From Mycolicibacterium mageritense (GTDB taxonomy: Bacteria > Actinomycetota > Actinomycetes > Mycobacteriales > Mycobacteriaceae), in contig NZ_AP022567.1 in NCBI RefSeq assembly GCF_010727475.1, forward strand, positions 2,542,001-2,606,000: 64,000 nt of DNA, in the 5' to 3' direction. The notes below the pieces were generated by a model. That model searched no databases. It worked only from the letters and a program-made list of their open reading frames with translations, and was not told where the DNA came from. Made by a program: the position numbers and the translations under genes. The first letter of the stretch is position 1. The number at the start of each line of letters is the position of its first letter. Positions 17,283 to 26,278 of the stretch are shown here, one piece after another.

Positions 17283-19063
17283 GATGCTTCGAGGTTTCCT
17301 GTCAGCAGAAGGTTGACCGTCCGGTGATCGCTGTCGGTGATCTCGGCGCGCGCGGCGCTCAGCTGGGCCTGCTCGAACTCGGCGAAGATGGCGTCCAGTT
17401 GCGCGAGAGGGCCCGCGTGCTCGGCGATCCACTGCCCGATGGGCATCTCTTGGCGCAGGCCACGAAGCCGGTCGGCCACGACCAATTGAACGGGTAGGTG
17501 GCGCGGGAAGGCGCGAGCGTTGCTGCAGTCAAGGCATGCCATGAACGACTGGCGGCACCGTTGACCGTCGATCGGCGAGTGCTCGAAATCAGCGCACGTA
17601 CCCAACACGGCGTCCTGACCGGACCCGATGTCGTCGGTTTCCGGCTGCACCGTCATCGAGCGTCGGGCCAGTGCTCGTGCGACCTGCTCATCGAGAGCTT
17701 CAGCCACGATCTGGAATCCCTCGTTCCTGATAGGGTCCATGCGACTCAGATAGCGAGCCAACGTGGCCGGGCTGTGGGATGTGGGTTTTCGGACCTGTTC
17801 CAGGTAGGTCTTGCGCAGCCGATCCATGCTGATCCCGAGGAGCAAGCCATCCTGGTCGGGATCACCGTTGAGCCATGGTGCCATCCACCGCCGTCGAGCG
17901 TTCACTCCGGACGCTGTGCTGCTGATTCCGTATCCGAAGGGTTTCTGTTCGACGTAGTCGGGCTGGCCGCTGTAGTAGATGAAAGCGCGCTGGGACCCGG
18001 TCAGCGCGCGGGCCGGTTCGGTCAGTTCCAGCAGCAACATGAAGGCCCCGTACGCGGTTGTCAGCGATGTGTTGGCCACTGCTGCGCGCCGATTCTCCCC
18101 GCCAAGCGGAAGCAGTTCGGGGCGCAGCGCGGTCACCGGCACCGTCATGACCGACTGTTTCCCACGACGGGGCTTGTTGGTGTTGACGAACACGATGCCG
18201 GGTTCATCGGGGCTGCTGGCGTGTCGGTGTGGGGCCGGCAGCGAGTCCAGCGTCGACAGGTTCAGGCCGGTCAGTCCGGCGAGGAGAACACCAAATGCCC
18301 ATACCTCGCCCGGGCTGAGATGCAGGAACGACTGAAGATGGTATCCACCGGCTGCGGCGGCTACCCGCCGCGTCACGTAAGCCCTTGCACCCGAAACAGT
18401 ACGAGGGAAGTCTCCCTCACGGGCGCAGTGATCGAGCACTTCGGCCAGACTACGACCGGGGTCTGCGCGGGGGAGGTGATCGAACCGTCCCGCACGATAG
18501 TGGTCGACCATCTGCCAATGAGTCTGCAATCGGGCACGTGCCCGTCGAACCATTCCCCGTGCGACGACTGTGATGCGGCGCATCTCCTCGGTGGAATAGG
18601 GCTGGCGCGCCGTGTTCGTCTTCGGGTGACGCACGCGCGTAAACGCCTGGCGTGCGTCGTCGGAAACGACAGGACTAGAACGCAGCAGCGTCTTCAGGCT
18701 ATGCAACGGGCCAGGACCGCTGGGTACCCGACACGATAGGGCGAGGAGCCGGGCATCCGCGGCGGACAACTCAGCCAGTCCCTGCATTTCTGGCCGGTTT
18801 TCGGCGAGCCAGCAGCAGGCATGCCGGGCAGACTGCCACAGCGCGCCAGCACCCCTCAACCGCTTGGATACGCCCAGGACACCGGTGACATCCTCGAACG
18901 CGATCGAGAAATCGCGGCGGATTCCGTCAGCACCCGGCAGTGAACCGAAGTCGAAGTCCTTCGACTGCGTGCCATCCTCGCTAACGAACGTGACGATCAG
19001 CCCGCGTCGCCGCAAAACCGGTCGCCAGGCCGGACCCGGCTGCGCCGCACGGTGACCCGTCAC
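17279..19063 (-). CDS. Tyrosine recombinase 2 of the transposon, degenerate active site
   Basis: A 594-residue protein starting at a GTG that overlaps the first recombinase's stop in GTGA. It has the same size class and C-terminal cysteine cluster (GTCADFEH, then CLDCSNARAF) as the third recombinase, and a fold segment LLAGLTGLNLSTLDSLPA where the first catalytic Arg is expected but not seen. MDRLRKTYLEQVRK and LARYLSRMDP stand in for box II and the Tyr region, without a recognisable GH motif. It may be a structural partner whose protomers need the other two for catalysis. In RIT elements three different recombinases always occur together, so this arrangement is expected for the family; loss of catalysis is inference. 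Confidence 0.8.
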   Translation of the reverse strand: MTGHRAAQPGPAWRPVLRRRGLIVTFVSEDGTQSKDFDFGSLPGADGIRRDFSIAFEDVTGVLGVSKRLRGAGALWQSARHACCWLAENRPEMQGLAELSAADARLLALSCRVPSGPGPLHSLKTLLRSSPVVSDDARQAFTRVRHPKTNTARQPYSTEEMRRITVVARGMVRRARARLQTHWQMVDHYRAGRFDHLPRADPGRSLAEVLDHCAREGDFPRTVSGARAYVTRRVAAAAGGYHLQSFLHLSPGEVWAFGVLLAGLTGLNLSTLDSLPAPHRHASSPDEPGIVFVNTNKPRRGKQSVMTVPVTALRPELLPLGGENRRAAVANTSLTTAYGAFMLLLELTEPARALTGSQRAFIYYSGQPDYVEQKPFGYGISSTASGVNARRRWMAPWLNGDPDQDGLLLGISMDRLRKTYLEQVRKPTSHSPATLARYLSRMDPIRNEGFQIVAEALDEQVARALARRSMTVQPETDDIGSGQDAVLGTCADFEHSPIDGQRCRQSFMACLDCSNARAFPRHLPVQLVVADRLRGLRQEMPIGQWIAEHAGPLAQLDAIFAEFEQAQLSAARAEITDSDHRTVNLLLTGNLEAS

Positions 19064-20568
19064 ATTGGCACTGTCAGTACACGAGGCTCGCCCACGCCGA
19101 CCGTTGCGACGAGACGTTCCAGGGATTGCCGATCGTCGGTATCCATCAGCGCGATGAGCTCCTCCACCTGCAACGCTTGAAACGGCTCCAGATAGACGCT
19201 GCGTGTCACCTCGGCACTGCGATGTCCGAGAAGTGTCGCCAGCAGAAACCAGACATCGCCAAGCTGATTGCGGAAGTCGCGCTGCTCCTGCTTCGTCAAC
19301 GTATCGGTACGGCGCCACGCGACGAATGTGGCGATGCAAAACCACCGCAGCGCAAAGGAATGCCTCAGCATGTGGGGACGGCACCACAACGACGTACCCC
19401 CTGATGGTGCAAGCACTTTCGCGACCCTGGTGTTCGCGCGGTCGAATGTCTTGTACCAGGAATGTTTGGGGCGAGGTGTCCCGTCGTGATTCAGCCACAG
19501 CCACATCGGTTCCAGGCCATCGCGTCCCCGGCGGAACAACATCATTCGTGTCGAGGGCCCGAGTGCTTCCAGCCGAACCGTACGATGCGATCCCGTCGCA
19601 TCAATGACCTCCAGCTGCCCACCCCGGCGAACATGTTCAACGATCCAACGATCCGCAACCTGCTCATAGCGACCAGCACGTTGCGCACGCGCTACAGCAG
19701 CAGTGCGACTACCTTCCCGCAGATAGAAGTGGACTTGTTGGGCGACGCGGCGCCGCATCCAGAACGCTCGCCCGCTACCGCCCTTCGCGCAACGAGATGC
19801 GACGCGCGAACGCAGGAGCCCCTCAGAGCCCGGCTCGGGCACCTCGATGGTCAACATGCTGGCCCACTCGCCGATTCGTAAACCCGTCCCGAACAACCCC
19901 TCCACGAAGGCGACGTCTCGATCCTCAGTCGCTCCCCGCCAATCGTCTCGCGGCACGCCCTCCATCGTGAAACCGCGCAACCCCAGGTTCCGCCACAACC
20001 GAAATGCCTGTGGGGTAAGCCATTTCACGTCGGCCCTGCGCATCCCCGACGGAGTGCTCTCCAACGCGACGTGGCCCCCGCCCATCCAAGATGTGGCAAT
20101 CGCACGGGCTCGGACGGGGTTGTCGATTCCGTGCTGCTCAGCCGCCCACGAGTAGAAAGTACGGATCGCCGCGCGATCAACACAGAAACTGTTGGGACTC
20201 ACGTGCTGAGGATTCTCCTCAGCCGACAAACGCCACTCCTTGAACGCAGCCAACTCCGATCGCGACGCCTGATCCCAGCGAACGCCCATCGCGTGCAGAA
20301 AATCCAGCCACACCTTCAACGACAAGGCGTAACGACGCAACGTCCCCGTTGCTCGTCCCCGCACCAGCGGATCACGCCAATAGGCGTTCACCAAAGCATC
20401 GGCCCGGCCCCACGGATCAAGAAAGAACGGAGTGCCATCACACGCACCGTTTCGCTTAGCCCAGGCCTCGACATCACCCAACCCTGAGACCACGTCGTCC
20501 ACCGGTACGAACCGCTGGCGGAAATCATAGAAGTACAGGGTCCAACCATCAGCCGAAGCGTCAGTCAT
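19060..20568 (-). CDS. Tyrosine recombinase 1 of the transposon (TnpA-like)
   Basis: A 502-residue recombinase, first gene of the operon, with a GGAGGGG site before its ATG. The N-terminal SAM-like core-binding domain (about residues 70-160, SLKVWLDFLHAMGVRW) is followed by a full catalytic set: Arg in FGTGLRIGEWASML, HMLRHSFALRW (HxxR), LLGHRSAEV and the Tyr nucleophile in TRSVYLEPF. It should be competent for strand exchange. It lies about 80 bases inside the right end of the element, so that end can hold both the promoter and the recombination site. Confidence 0.9.
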   Translation of the reverse strand: MTDASADGWTLYFYDFRQRFVPVDDVVSGLGDVEAWAKRNGACDGTPFFLDPWGRADALVNAYWRDPLVRGRATGTLRRYALSLKVWLDFLHAMGVRWDQASRSELAAFKEWRLSAEENPQHVSPNSFCVDRAAIRTFYSWAAEQHGIDNPVRARAIATSWMGGGHVALESTPSGMRRADVKWLTPQAFRLWRNLGLRGFTMEGVPRDDWRGATEDRDVAFVEGLFGTGLRIGEWASMLTIEVPEPGSEGLLRSRVASRCAKGGSGRAFWMRRRVAQQVHFYLREGSRTAAVARAQRAGRYEQVADRWIVEHVRRGGQLEVIDATGSHRTVRLEALGPSTRMMLFRRGRDGLEPMWLWLNHDGTPRPKHSWYKTFDRANTRVAKVLAPSGGTSLWCRPHMLRHSFALRWFCIATFVAWRRTDTLTKQEQRDFRNQLGDVWFLLATLLGHRSAEVTRSVYLEPFQALQVEELIALMDTDDRQSLERLVATVGVGEPRVLTVPM

Positions 20569-20607
20569 CCCCAGACCCCTCCTACCTCACGACCACTGCC
20601 CCCATCA

Positions 20608-21234
20608 TCACTGACGCAGTTCCCGAAGCGGCTTCGACACGCCTGTCGGGCAGAGAACGGGCGACTGGATCCGCCCCGGGCATTCCACCGTGACCGATTT
20701 CTTCACGATCTCGTTGAACGCTGCCGACAGATCCTGCCTGCTTCGGGCCAGGGTGTAGGTAGCGGTGACCGGGCCACCGGGATCGGAGTTCTTTTCACAC
20801 GTCATGGCGGCGACGGCGAAGCTCGGCGCCGGTGTCGGTTTACAGCTGCCGGCCGGGTAACCCGCGGGAATCAGTTCCGACAACCGAGCCTGCGCCTCCT
20901 TGACGGCTGGATCCTGTACCGCCGGGCTGGCTTCCGAAGACGTTGAGCCAGAAGCGGATTCAGCTCCCCGGTCCGACGGGACCAACCAGACCACCAGTGC
21001 GATGACCACGATCAACGCGATCGCGGCCAGTGCCGCGAGCACCCACTTGGGGTCCGGTTTCCGACGTTGGGGCTGAGGCCGGGCGGTCGGGCGACGGATG
21101 TCGTCGAGTTCGAAGAGCTGGTCCCAGCTCGGAGCGGGAGGTGGCGGCGAGATACTCGGCTCACCGAATCGTGGCTCGTTATCCCCGGATTCCGGCGGTG
21201 GCGGCCACGAGCCGGGTGGCGGGGGTACGGTCAC
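20608..21234 (-). pseudogene. 5' part of interrupted membrane-anchored extracellular-domain gene
   Basis: A reading frame from GTG 21234 gives 208 residues. It has a Pro-rich cytoplasmic N-terminus (PPPPGSWPPPPES), one transmembrane segment (about 73-92, WVLAALAAIALIVVIALVVW) and an outside domain with paired cysteines (GSCKPTPAP, AAMTCEKN). The native sequence ends at VECPGRIQSP near 20,658. The last 17 codons are read from the element and end at a TGA. The missing C-terminus is the fragment at 9049-9232. A truncated, membrane-anchored product may still be made. The family is a mycobacterial paralogue group related to extracellular sensor domains of kinases; its ligand is unknown. It lies 92 bases downstream of gyrB. 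Confidence 0.82.
20635..20658 (-). repeat. Right terminal inverted repeat of the element
   Basis: On the minus strand it reads inward GTTCTCTGCCC, then CGACA-GGCG-TGTCG as a hairpin at 20635-20648. A second palindrome CGAAGCGGCTTCG follows at 20624-20636. The motif order matches the left end. The outer boundary is the base after which the gene's coding homology (GRIQSP) resumes. Confidence 0.72.
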
Positions 21235-21326
21235 GTCGAGACCTCCGTCGGACGGCTCAGGGCGTACTTGGCGTGGCGGGTCCGGCCGACATGAGCCGGC
21301 CGAACCCTCACAGTCTACGCAAACCG

Positions 21327-23354
21327 CTAAACATCCAAGAAGCGAACGTCTTTCGCGTTGCGGGTGATGAAGCTGCGGCGCGCCTCGACGTCTTCGCCCA
21401 TCAGGATCGAGAAGAGTTCGTCGGCCGCGGCGGCGTCGTCGAGGGTCACCATACGCAACACCCGCACGGTGGGATCCATCGTGGTCTCCCACAGCTCCTT
21501 GGCGTCCATCTCACCCAGACCCTTGTACCGCTGGATGCCGTCATCGACATTGATCCGCTTACCGGCGGCCTTACCCGCCTCCAGCAACGCATCCCGCTCC
21601 CGGTCGGAATAGGCGAACTCCGGCTCCTGACGCTGCCACTTGAGCTTGTACAACGGCGGCTGCGCCAAAAACACGTGACCGTTCTCGATCAACGGCTTCA
21701 TGAACCGGAACAACAACGTCAACAGCAGCGTCGAGATGTGCTGACCGTCCACGTCGGCGTCGGCCATCAACACGATCTTGTGATACCGCAGCTTGTCGAT
21801 GTCGAACTCGTCGTGAATACCGGTGCCCAGCGCCGTGATGATCGCCTGGACTTCGGTGTTCTTCAAAACCCGATCGATGCGGGCCTTTTCGACGTTGATG
21901 ATCTTGCCGCGCAACGGCAGGATCGCCTGAAACATCGAATCCCGGCCGCTCTTGGCCGAGCCACCCGCCGAATCACCCTCCACCACATACAGTTCGGACT
22001 TACGCGGATCCGTCGACCGGCAATCGGCCAACTTGCCCGGCAACCCACCGATGTCGGTCGCGCTCTTACGCCGCACCAACTCCCGGGCCTTACGCGCCGC
22101 GATACGCGCCTGAGCGGAGGAAACCGCCTTGTTCACAACGGTTTTGGCCTCAGCGGGGTTGGCCTCGAACCAGTGTGTCAGCTGCTCGTTGCAGATCTTC
22201 TGCACGAACGACTTGACTTCGGTGTTACCGAGTTTGGTTTTGGTCTGCCCCTCGAACTGTGGTTGTGACACCTTCACCGAGATCACGGCCGCCAGACCTT
22301 CGCGGATGTCGTCGCCGGTGAGGTTGGGATCCTTGTCCTTGAGGAGCTTCTTCTCCTTGGCATACCGGTTCACCACGCTCGTGAGCGCCGACCGGAACCC
22401 CTCCTCGTGGGTACCGCCCTCATGGGTGTTGATGGTGTTGGCGAACGTGTGCACCGACTCCGAGTAACCGGCATTCCACTGCATCGCGATCTCGACCTCG
22501 TGACCGGGGCCTTTACCGTCGAAATCGATCACGCTCGGCTGAATCGGGCTCTTGGTGCGGTTGATGTGCTTGACGAAGTCGACCAGACCGCCCGGGTAAT
22601 GGAACGTCCGGTGCTTGACCTTGTGCGGTCCGGCGGCCTCGGCAGCCTTCTCGTCGGCGGTCTTGGGTGCCTCGGCGGTGTCCCGGACGACCTCGTCGAC
22701 GACGTCTTCGGCGGCAACCCGCTCGTCGGTGAGTTCGATGGTCAGCCCCTTGTTGAGGAACGCCATCTCCTGCAACCGGCGGGCAATGGTCTCGAAGTCG
22801 TAGTCGGTGGTCTCGAAGATGTCCGGGTCGGCCCAGAACCGGATGGTGGTACCGGTCTCCTTGGTCTTGTCGCCCTGCTTGAGGGTTCCCGGCACCGACC
22901 GGTCATACGTTTGGAACCACTCGTAGCCGTCCGTACGAATATCGGCCTCAAGCCTGGTGGACAGGGCGTTGACGACCGAGACGCCCACGCCGTGCAGACC
23001 GCCCGAGACCTGGTAGGCACCTTCTTCGAACTTTCCGCCCGCGTGCAGCACGGTCATGACGACGTCGACTGTGGGAATGCCGGTGGCGTGCATGGCCACC
23101 GGGATGCCACGCCCGTCGTCGGTGACCTGAACGCCGCCGTCCTCGAGAATGCGGACGTCGACCTTGGTGGCGAAGCCGGCCATGGCCTCGTCGACGGCGT
23201 TGTCCACAACCTCCCAGATCAGGTGGTGCAGACCGCGCTCACCGGTGGAACCGATGTACATGCCGGGGCGTTTCCGGACGGCTTCCAGACCTTCGAGAAC
23301 CTTGATCGAATCGGCACCGTATTCCTGGGGCGCATTGTTCTTCTGGGCAGCCAC
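21327..23354 (-). CDS. gyrB: DNA gyrase subunit B
   Basis: A 675-residue ATPase subunit of gyrase, which introduces negative supercoils with GyrA. The GTG at 23354 (VAAQKNNAPQEYGADS) is used as in other mycobacteria; the longer frame has no support, and AAGGAGA lies upstream. The GHKL ATPase motifs are EVVDNAVDEAMAG, DDGRGIPV and GGLHGVGVSVVNAL. The TOPRIM domain has VVEGDSAGGSAKSGR and DADVDGQHI, followed by QRYKGLGEM near the C-terminus. Length is normal. It is preceded in the same direction by dciA and recF. Unlike the usual mycobacterial order, gyrA does not follow; a membrane protein gene interrupted by the transposon does. Confidence 0.98.
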   Translation of the reverse strand: MAAQKNNAPQEYGADSIKVLEGLEAVRKRPGMYIGSTGERGLHHLIWEVVDNAVDEAMAGFATKVDVRILEDGGVQVTDDGRGIPVAMHATGIPTVDVVMTVLHAGGKFEEGAYQVSGGLHGVGVSVVNALSTRLEADIRTDGYEWFQTYDRSVPGTLKQGDKTKETGTTIRFWADPDIFETTDYDFETIARRLQEMAFLNKGLTIELTDERVAAEDVVDEVVRDTAEAPKTADEKAAEAAGPHKVKHRTFHYPGGLVDFVKHINRTKSPIQPSVIDFDGKGPGHEVEIAMQWNAGYSESVHTFANTINTHEGGTHEEGFRSALTSVVNRYAKEKKLLKDKDPNLTGDDIREGLAAVISVKVSQPQFEGQTKTKLGNTEVKSFVQKICNEQLTHWFEANPAEAKTVVNKAVSSAQARIAARKARELVRRKSATDIGGLPGKLADCRSTDPRKSELYVVEGDSAGGSAKSGRDSMFQAILPLRGKIINVEKARIDRVLKNTEVQAIITALGTGIHDEFDIDKLRYHKIVLMADADVDGQHISTLLLTLLFRFMKPLIENGHVFLAQPPLYKLKWQRQEPEFAYSDRERDALLEAGKAAGKRINVDDGIQRYKGLGEMDAKELWETTMDPTVRVLRMVTLDDAAAADELFSILMGEDVEARRSFITRNAKDVRFLDV

Positions 23355-23553
23355 GTTGGACGCGTCTCCTTGGGGTTCGCGGGAGGCGGTCGACGTACCG
23401 CCCTGAGATCCGTCAGCCAGTCTACCGCCATATACCGGTAGGACCGATGCTGCGGCGGCGTTTCTGCCCATCTGTCAGCGCCGTGCACGGAATTTCTCGG
23501 CCGTCGGTGCGTGAGGACGCTTCAGCGGCGAATTCGTCACCGCATCGGCGCGA

Positions 23554-24120
23554 CTAGCCGTATGTGTCGCGCGGGCCTCGGCCCGGGATGTGCCGCGGTC
23601 CCTTCCGCCACGACGGGCCTACCGGACCGATGATTTTCAGCGACGTGACGACACCATCGCCCACAGCCGCGGCGATCTTGGCGAGCAACTGCGCCTGCAC
23701 CATCCGCAGCTGGGTGGCCCACGCTGTCGACTCGGCCGACACTGTGAGTATGCCGTCGGTCAACCCGGTCGGGGTGGCGTGCTCGGCGATCTGGTCACCC
23801 ACCACGGCGCGCCAGCGACCGAACACCGAGCCTTCCGCGACCCGGTCCGACCAGCCTCGCAATCTTGCGAGATCCTGCGTGGCCGCGCCGAACAACTGTG
23901 GATCCCGGCGGTCCGGGCCAGGCCCCGACCAGCTCCTGCGGCGTCCTGTCGGCGCGGCCTTGCGGATCGGCGCGCGTCGGCCCCGTCCCACATCCTTACC
24001 TTGACTACGGGCCGCGCCCCGGGCCTCCTCGAGCGTCCGGCGGACCAGATCCATGCCGCGCAGCCCGGCCAGATGCTCGGGCAGCGGCGGAATCCCTTCG
24101 CCGCTCGGGTCGTCCGTCAT
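23554..24120 (-). CDS. dciA: DUF721 protein, DciA-type replicative helicase operator
   Basis: A 188-residue protein with the DUF721 core in its C-terminal half: WRAVVGDQIAEHATPTGL followed by TVSAESTAWATQLRMVQAQL. The N-terminal half is basic and rich in Arg/Gly. DciA proteins load or help the replicative helicase DnaB in bacteria that lack DnaC, and mycobacterial members at this position (between recF and gyrB) are essential. Its ATG overlaps the recF stop in ATGA, so the two are translationally coupled. About 200 bases separate it from gyrB. Confidence 0.88.
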   Translation of the reverse strand: MTDDPSGEGIPPLPEHLAGLRGMDLVRRTLEEARGAARSQGKDVGRGRRAPIRKAAPTGRRRSWSGPGPDRRDPQLFGAATQDLARLRGWSDRVAEGSVFGRWRAVVGDQIAEHATPTGLTDGILTVSAESTAWATQLRMVQAQLLAKIAAAVGDGVVTSLKIIGPVGPSWRKGPRHIPGRGPRDTYG

Positions 24121-25280
24121 GACGACGCCTCCGGCACCACCGAGACCCGCCCCTGGTCCTCGTCGACCATCCGAACTTCGATCCGCCGGGCATCCCAGTC
24201 CGCCGGAATGTCATCACCCACCGCCGCCGTCACCAACACCTGCTCGGCCGCGCCGGCCACCGTCGCCAGCGACCGGCGCCGCGAGGTGTCCAACTCGGCG
24301 AAGACATCGTCGAGCAGAAGCACCGGGTCGGTGCCTTCTGACCGCAACAACTCGTAGGCGCCGAGCCGCAGCGACAGTGCCATGGACCACGACTCACCGT
24401 GGCTGGCAAAACCTTTCGCAGGCTGGTCACCCAATCGCAGCTCGAGGTCGTCACGGTGTGGACCCACCAGGCACACGCCGCGCTCGAGTTCGGCGTCCCG
24501 GCGCCGGGCCAACGCATCAAGCAGTGCTGCTTCGTAGAACTCGACGCTCTGCGCCCCGGGGGCCTGCTCGATGGCCTCGACGGCGCTGCGATACCGGATG
24601 GCAGCAGGACGCGACGCCGGCGCGAGAAGCTGGTAGGCCTTTTCCACCTCGGGGTGCAGTTGCTCGACCAGATTGACGCGGGCCGCGATCAACGCCGCGC
24701 CGTGTGCCGCGAGGTGACCGTCCCACACGTCGAGCGTGTCCAGCACGCTGCGGTCACCGCGATAGCGTGCTCCCGCAGCGGTTTTCAGCAGCGCTGTGCG
24801 TTGCCGCACGACCTTGTCGTAGTCGGCGCGGACACCCGCGATCGCCGGGCGACGGGTGGTCGCCAGCTCGTCGAGATACCGCCTCCGGTCACCCGGATCC
24901 CCGCGGACCAGGGCAAGGTCCTCCGGGCTGAACAACACCGCACGCAGCACCCCGAGGATCTCCCTGGCGCTGCGCACCGGCGACCGGTTCAACCGCGCCT
25001 TGTTCGCCCGCCCGCTGGTCACCTCCAGGTCGACGGCGAGTTCACGACCGTCGTTCACCACGATCGTGGACACGATCGCACGTTCGGCCCCGGCCCGGAT
25101 CAACGGCGCGTCCGACGCCACCCGATGTGATCCCAACGTCGCCGAATACCACAGGGCTTCAACGAGATTGGTCTTACCGAAGCCGTTGGGACCGACGAAT
25201 ACGGTGCGCCCGGGCTCGAGGTCGAGCTCGACATGCGCCCAGGATCGGAAGTCCGTCAGGCCCAAATGACGGACATGCAC
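24117..25280 (-). CDS. recF: Recombination protein RecF
   Basis: A 387-residue SMC-like ATPase that helps load RecA on gapped DNA. It shows Walker A GPNGFGKTNLVEALWY (about residues 30-45), the signature-like segment SHGESWSMALSLRLG, and Walker B PVLLLDDVFAELD (about 319-331). Length and motif positions are normal. It follows gnd by 78 bases and overlaps dciA by four, in the conserved dnaA-dnaN-recF neighbourhood. Confidence 0.97.
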   Translation of the reverse strand: MHVRHLGLTDFRSWAHVELDLEPGRTVFVGPNGFGKTNLVEALWYSATLGSHRVASDAPLIRAGAERAIVSTIVVNDGRELAVDLEVTSGRANKARLNRSPVRSAREILGVLRAVLFSPEDLALVRGDPGDRRRYLDELATTRRPAIAGVRADYDKVVRQRTALLKTAAGARYRGDRSVLDTLDVWDGHLAAHGAALIAARVNLVEQLHPEVEKAYQLLAPASRPAAIRYRSAVEAIEQAPGAQSVEFYEAALLDALARRRDAELERGVCLVGPHRDDLELRLGDQPAKGFASHGESWSMALSLRLGAYELLRSEGTDPVLLLDDVFAELDTSRRRSLATVAGAAEQVLVTAAVGDDIPADWDARRIEVRMVDEDQGRVSVVPEASS

Positions 25281-25358
25281 CGTACTCCTCCTCGTGTCCG
25301 ACGGTTCGTGTGCTCCTCGAGACCGCGGTACCTATTGTGCTCCGCGTCCCCGACGAAG

Positions 25359-26252
25359 CTAACCGGACTCGCTGATGCGCTGGACTGCGTGACCGCCGAA
25401 CTGGTTGCGCAACGCCGACACGGCTTTCATGGTGGGCGAGTCCTCCTGCCTCGACGCGAACCGCGCGAACAGCGACGCCGCAATCACAGGCATGGGCACG
25501 CGGTGGTTGATCGCCTCTTCGACCGTCCACCGGCCTTCACCGGAATCCTCTGTGTAACCGGTGATCTCGTCGAATCCCGGATCTTCCTTGAGGGCCTTGG
25601 CCAGCAACTGCTGCAGCCATGACCGCACCACCGTGCCGTTGGTCCAGGCCTGGATGACCGCCTGGACATCGGTGATCAGGGGCTCGGCGGCCAACAGCTC
25701 GTAGCCCTCGGCATAGGCGGTCATCAGGCCGTACTCGATGCCGTTGTGCACCATCTTGGCGTAGTGACCGGCACCGACCGGGCCGGCGTGGACGAATCCG
25801 TCGGACAGCTCACCGGGTGGGCGCAGCGTGTCGAAGATCGGCATGGCTCGAGCAACGTCGGCATCGCTGCCGCCCACCATCAGCCCGTAGCCTTCGGTCA
25901 AGCCCCAGACACCGCCGGACACGCCCGCGTCGATGTAGGAAATTCCTTTGTCGCCCAACAACTTTGCGTGCGGCCCGTCCTCGGTGTAGCGCGAGTTGCC
26001 GCCGTCGATCACCAAGTCACCGGGGCTGAGCACCTCGGACAGCGTCACGATGGTGTCATGCGTGATGGAACCCGACGGCACCATCACCCACACCACCCGC
26101 GGGGCCTCGAGCGCAGCCGCGAGATCCGCCAGGCTCGCCACATCGCTCACCTCGGGGCGCGGGTCGTAACCGACGACTTCGTGGCCACCCCCCCGGAGCC
26201 GCTCGCGCATGTTGAAGCCCATCTTGCCCAGGCCGACCAACCCCAGTTGCAT
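25359..26252 (-). CDS. gnd: 6-phosphogluconate dehydrogenase, decarboxylating (short form)
   Basis: A 297-residue enzyme of the short YqeC-like class of 6-phosphogluconate dehydrogenases, which produces ribulose 5-phosphate, CO2 and reduced cofactor in the pentose phosphate pathway. The Rossmann motif GLGKMGFNM is at residue 6. The substrate-binding signature is seen as IDAGVSGGVWGL and HAGPVGAGHYAKMVHNGIEY, with the catalytic Lys and His-Asn pair. The C-terminus carries EDSGEGRWTVEEAI. It lies between dnaN and recF, the place it occupies in mycobacteria and relatives. The 26-base gap to dnaN suggests co-transcription. Confidence 0.95.
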   Translation of the reverse strand: MQLGLVGLGKMGFNMRERLRGGGHEVVGYDPRPEVSDVASLADLAAALEAPRVVWVMVPSGSITHDTIVTLSEVLSPGDLVIDGGNSRYTEDGPHAKLLGDKGISYIDAGVSGGVWGLTEGYGLMVGGSDADVARAMPIFDTLRPPGELSDGFVHAGPVGAGHYAKMVHNGIEYGLMTAYAEGYELLAAEPLITDVQAVIQAWTNGTVVRSWLQQLLAKALKEDPGFDEITGYTEDSGEGRWTVEEAINHRVPMPVIAASLFARFASRQEDSPTMKAVSALRNQFGGHAVQRISESG

Positions 26253-26278
26253 GTGCGCCCCTTCTCTCGCCGAGCCGA

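Larger units (their letters stand above)
9233..20658. mobile_element. Tn554/RIT-like tyrosine-recombinase transposon with metabolic cargo
   Basis: An insertion of about 11.4 kb that splits one gene, defined by three observations. First, the two halves of the gene lie exactly at its edges in the same orientation. Second, both edges begin inward with GTTCACTCGCCC (left) or GTTCTCTGCCC (right, minus strand), each followed by two hairpins. Third, the right part holds three overlapping tyrosine-recombinase genes and a tnpC-like gene. Cargo from left to right: decayed tetR, M19 dipeptidase, tetR, FAD monooxygenase and alpha/beta hydrolase. Both flanks share CGCC at the junction, so a short core or target repeat is possible; ends are certain to within a few bases. 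Stretches 9261-9462, 9991-10217 and 14457-14719 hold no gene that I can support. The element class is inferred from gene content. Confidence 0.85.
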
